DNA from: Oceanospirillaceae bacterium
GTDB lineage: Bacteria; Pseudomonadota; Gammaproteobacteria; Pseudomonadales; Oceanobacteraceae
DNA length: 64,000 nucleotides
Direction: 5' to 3'
Assembly: GCA_024234265.1 (NCBI GenBank)
Contig: JACKOM010000014.1
Coordinates: 1 to 64,000 of the forward strand
In this document: positions 62,632 through 64,000 of the stretch, piece by piece
Layout: each line of letters begins with the position of its first letter
Numbering within the stretch: the stretch's first letter is position 1
Made by a program: the position numbers and the translations under genes
The notes under the pieces: generated by a model
Database searches by the model: none
Told to the model about the DNA's origin: nothing
What the model saw: the letters and a program-made list of their open reading frames with translations, nothing else

Positions 62632-62946
62632 ATGACGGAATCCTACGGTTTTGTTTGGTTTTTATATGTGCTGTGCGCCGGCCTCGCGTTCGCTGCCTGG
62701 TGGGGAGTTACAACCTTTATCAAACAACCCAATGTGCGCATTTATCTGCGCCTGATTCCGGGTGTGCTGTTATTTGTGCCGGCCAGTAACGGCGGTGAAA
62801 ATTACGCCCCGGCGTTTATCGTCGCGTTTGGTGAATTGCTAACAAACGGCCTCACCGCCGCCATGGCGGGCATTATTCCGATTCTGGTTGCCCTTGCTGT
62901 GGGTGTTTTTGCCCTGACGCTTTATTCCTTCTGGAAAGCCCGCTGA
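62632..62946 (+). CDS. Small inner-membrane protein
   Basis: 104 residues from ATG 62632 (MTESYGFVWFLYV), 2 bp after ycgN. Three hydrophobic helices (about 6-27, 38-51 and 75-100). Often seen after ycgN in related genomes, but I do not recognise a characterised family. Last gene of the rnd operon. Confidence 0.7.
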   Translation: MTESYGFVWFLYVLCAGLAFAAWWGVTTFIKQPNVRIYLRLIPGVLLFVPASNGGENYAPAFIVAFGELLTNGLTAAMAGIIPILVALAVGVFALTLYSFWKAR

Positions 62947-63160
62947 TATTTTCATGGCCGCTGCCATGGCGGCCATTGCCTGATATTCCCCTGCGCTAAA
63001 AATATTTTGCCAAATTTTGCGCATTCCGGATTCTTGACTAGCTTTATAGCTATGAAGTCTAAGGAGTAGCCGTCAAAGGTGACTCCGCAGTACGGATAAC
63101 AAGGATCTGGGACAGTAGTTAGGGGCGTACACCGCTCTCTGATGGACGAGGGGTAGGAGC
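62947..63160 (+). other. Long leader before the winged-helix/vWA unit
   Basis: 214 bp without a gene. TTGACT at 63034 could be a -35. Downstream lie AGGAGT/ACTCC (63061-63085) and a GC-rich stretch with CCGCTCTC and GGTAGGAGC that can fold on itself. It matches no riboswitch class I can recognise. A GAGG-type ribosome site ends it. Confidence 0.4.
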
Positions 63161-63829
63161 ATGGCGAATCATATTTTTATTCTGGCAACCGTAATGCTGC
63201 TTGCCGGTATTTTTGGTGGCCTCGTAAATTATTATTTATACGGCGATAACGACCCGGAGGCGACCAGCCTGCCGCGTTGTCTGGTGGTTGGGGTAGGGGC
63301 GTCATTTCTGGTGCCGGTTATTCTTGATCTGGTCAGTAGTGAGCTGATTCTCGAAACCCAGGGTGATCCGTCCCGTTTGTTAATTTTCACTGGTTTTTGC
63401 CTGATTTCGGCCATTGCCTCACGGTTTTTTATTACCAATGTTTCCGACCGTATTCTCAGCGAAGCCCGCAACGCCAAAGAGCGTTCTGAAACCGTGCAAC
63501 ATGATCTGCGCATTATTAAAAATGAATTACTGCCATTAATTGATACCGAAACTGAGCAGGATCTGGAATCTTCCCAGGTTGAGCCCGCTGAGTTTGATGA
63601 AACCCTGGATGTTACCTCTTCTAAAGTGCTGCGGATGCTGGCCACCGGACGTTATATTTTCCGCTCCCTGGCGGGTCTGTGCCGTGAAGCCAATACCGAT
63701 GAAGCGACCATTCTGCAAACCCTTAATGTGCTGGCGTCACGTAGCCTGACTGGCAAAGTCAGCGGTAAAAATGGTGTGCGCTGGCATATCACTGAGAAAG
63801 GCCGCCGTGTATTAGAAAACCAGATGTAA
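63161..63829 (+). CDS. Membrane protein with coiled coil and C-terminal winged helix
   Basis: 222 residues. Three N-terminal hydrophobic helices (about 5-27, 40-60 and 74-91), a charged coiled coil (95-125), an acidic linker, and a C-terminal winged-helix-like domain (VLRMLATGRYIFRSLAGLC to WHITEKGRRVLEN). The layout resembles YEATS-associated-helix proteins found next to vWA genes, from memory and unverified. A vWA gene follows 22 bp later. Confidence 0.6.
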   Translation: MANHIFILATVMLLAGIFGGLVNYYLYGDNDPEATSLPRCLVVGVGASFLVPVILDLVSSELILETQGDPSRLLIFTGFCLISAIASRFFITNVSDRILSEARNAKERSETVQHDLRIIKNELLPLIDTETEQDLESSQVEPAEFDETLDVTSSKVLRMLATGRYIFRSLAGLCREANTDEATILQTLNVLASRSLTGKVSGKNGVRWHITEKGRRVLENQM

Positions 63830-63851
63830 ATAACGGCCGGAGGCGATCACT

Positions 63852-64000
63852 ATGATGTTAAGAATAGCTGCGCTCTCCGGCTTTTTATTGTGCCTCGTAT
63901 TATCCCCCGGCGTGTATTGCGCCCCTGAAAATCCCGCCAGTGTTCATGTGATTATTGATATTTCGGGCTCGATGAAAGCCAACGACCCGAATAATCTGCG
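63852..64000 (+). CDS. Secreted vWA-domain protein (partial, cut by window end)
   Basis: The ATG at 63852, preceded by GGAGG, starts MMLRIAALSGFLLCLVLSPG, a signal peptide ending near YCA-PE. VIIDISGSMKANDPNNLR carries the MIDAS motif DxSxS of a von Willebrand A domain. Only about 49 residues are in view. Likely in one operon with the upstream winged-helix membrane protein. Confidence 0.75.
   Translation, partial: MMLRIAALSGFLLCLVLSPGVYCAPENPASVHVIIDISGSMKANDPNNL

Noticed and set aside
62947..63160. c-di-GMP (GEMM) riboswitch before the winged-helix gene
   Set aside because: The conserved GEMM core and tetraloop receptor sequences are not present.

Overview
This window looks like chromosomal DNA of a polar-flagellate, free-living gammaproteobacterium. 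Pointers are the zwf-pgl-edd-eda Entner-Doudoroff operon, the flgZ/N/M/A-cheV-cheR block in pseudomonad-like order, ubiTUV, a GH13 glucosidase, a TonB receptor and a chromosomal integron cassette array. The mix resembles Cellvibrionaceae, but that is inference from gene content. Most genes are moderately GC-rich housekeeping genes. Two AT-richer islands (about 24.2-26.6 kb and 51.8-55.7 kb) look horizontally acquired.

Layout. 0-8.6 kb: tRNA-Asn, phosphomannomutase, the Entner-Doudoroff operon, an HD-GYP phosphodiesterase and prephenate dehydratase. 8.6-14.5 kb: alpha-glucosidase, dGTPase, alpha/beta hydrolase, signal peptidase I, an unlisted 37-residue CxxC membrane ORF and a thioredoxin-fold protein. 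14.9-21.5 kb: an operon of TonB receptor, periplasmic binding protein and hybrid sensor kinase, then a lipoprotein and an MltC-like transglycosylase. 21.7-26.8 kb: trhP, a duplicated-repeat lipoprotein, and an island with a broken Rhs toxin tip, an apparently intact immunity gene, a small membrane protein and tRNA-Arg(CCT). 26.8-36.3 kb: an ArsS/rSAM-associated gene set split in two by flagellar and chemotaxis genes plus ohr. 36.7-44.5 kb: RNase II, a Ser/Thr-rich lipoprotein, moeB, carbonic anhydrase and the divergent ubiT/ubiUV genes with an FNR/Anr-type box between them. 44.7-51.8 kb: small hypothetical genes, a TetR regulator, a Coq4-like protein, a DUF1338-like protein, MAPEG and a GGDEF-EAL protein. 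51.8-55.1 kb: a cassette array with about seven attC-like sites and no integrase in view. 55.8-64 kb: fbp, gloB, 4.5S RNA, dnaX with a programmed frameshift signal, ybaB-recR, rnd-ycgL-ycgN and the start of a vWA module.

Four families of small, transposase-less inverted-repeat elements are scattered through the window: a 265-bp family with three copies, a 264/329-bp family with two copies, a 140-bp element with a 4-bp target duplication, and a 359-bp element with 37-bp arms plus a diverged partial copy. Several sit exactly at gene ends and supply stop codons or C-terminal residues.

Working together: sugar phosphates enter the Entner-Doudoroff route, with fbp and the mutase on the gluconeogenic and polysaccharide side. 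c-di-GMP turnover (HD-GYP, GGDEF-EAL) is read out by YcgR/FlgZ at the flagellum. The anti-sigma factor FlgM sits behind a near-consensus sigma-28 promoter. UbiT/U/V would supply ubiquinone without oxygen under an FNR-type regulator.
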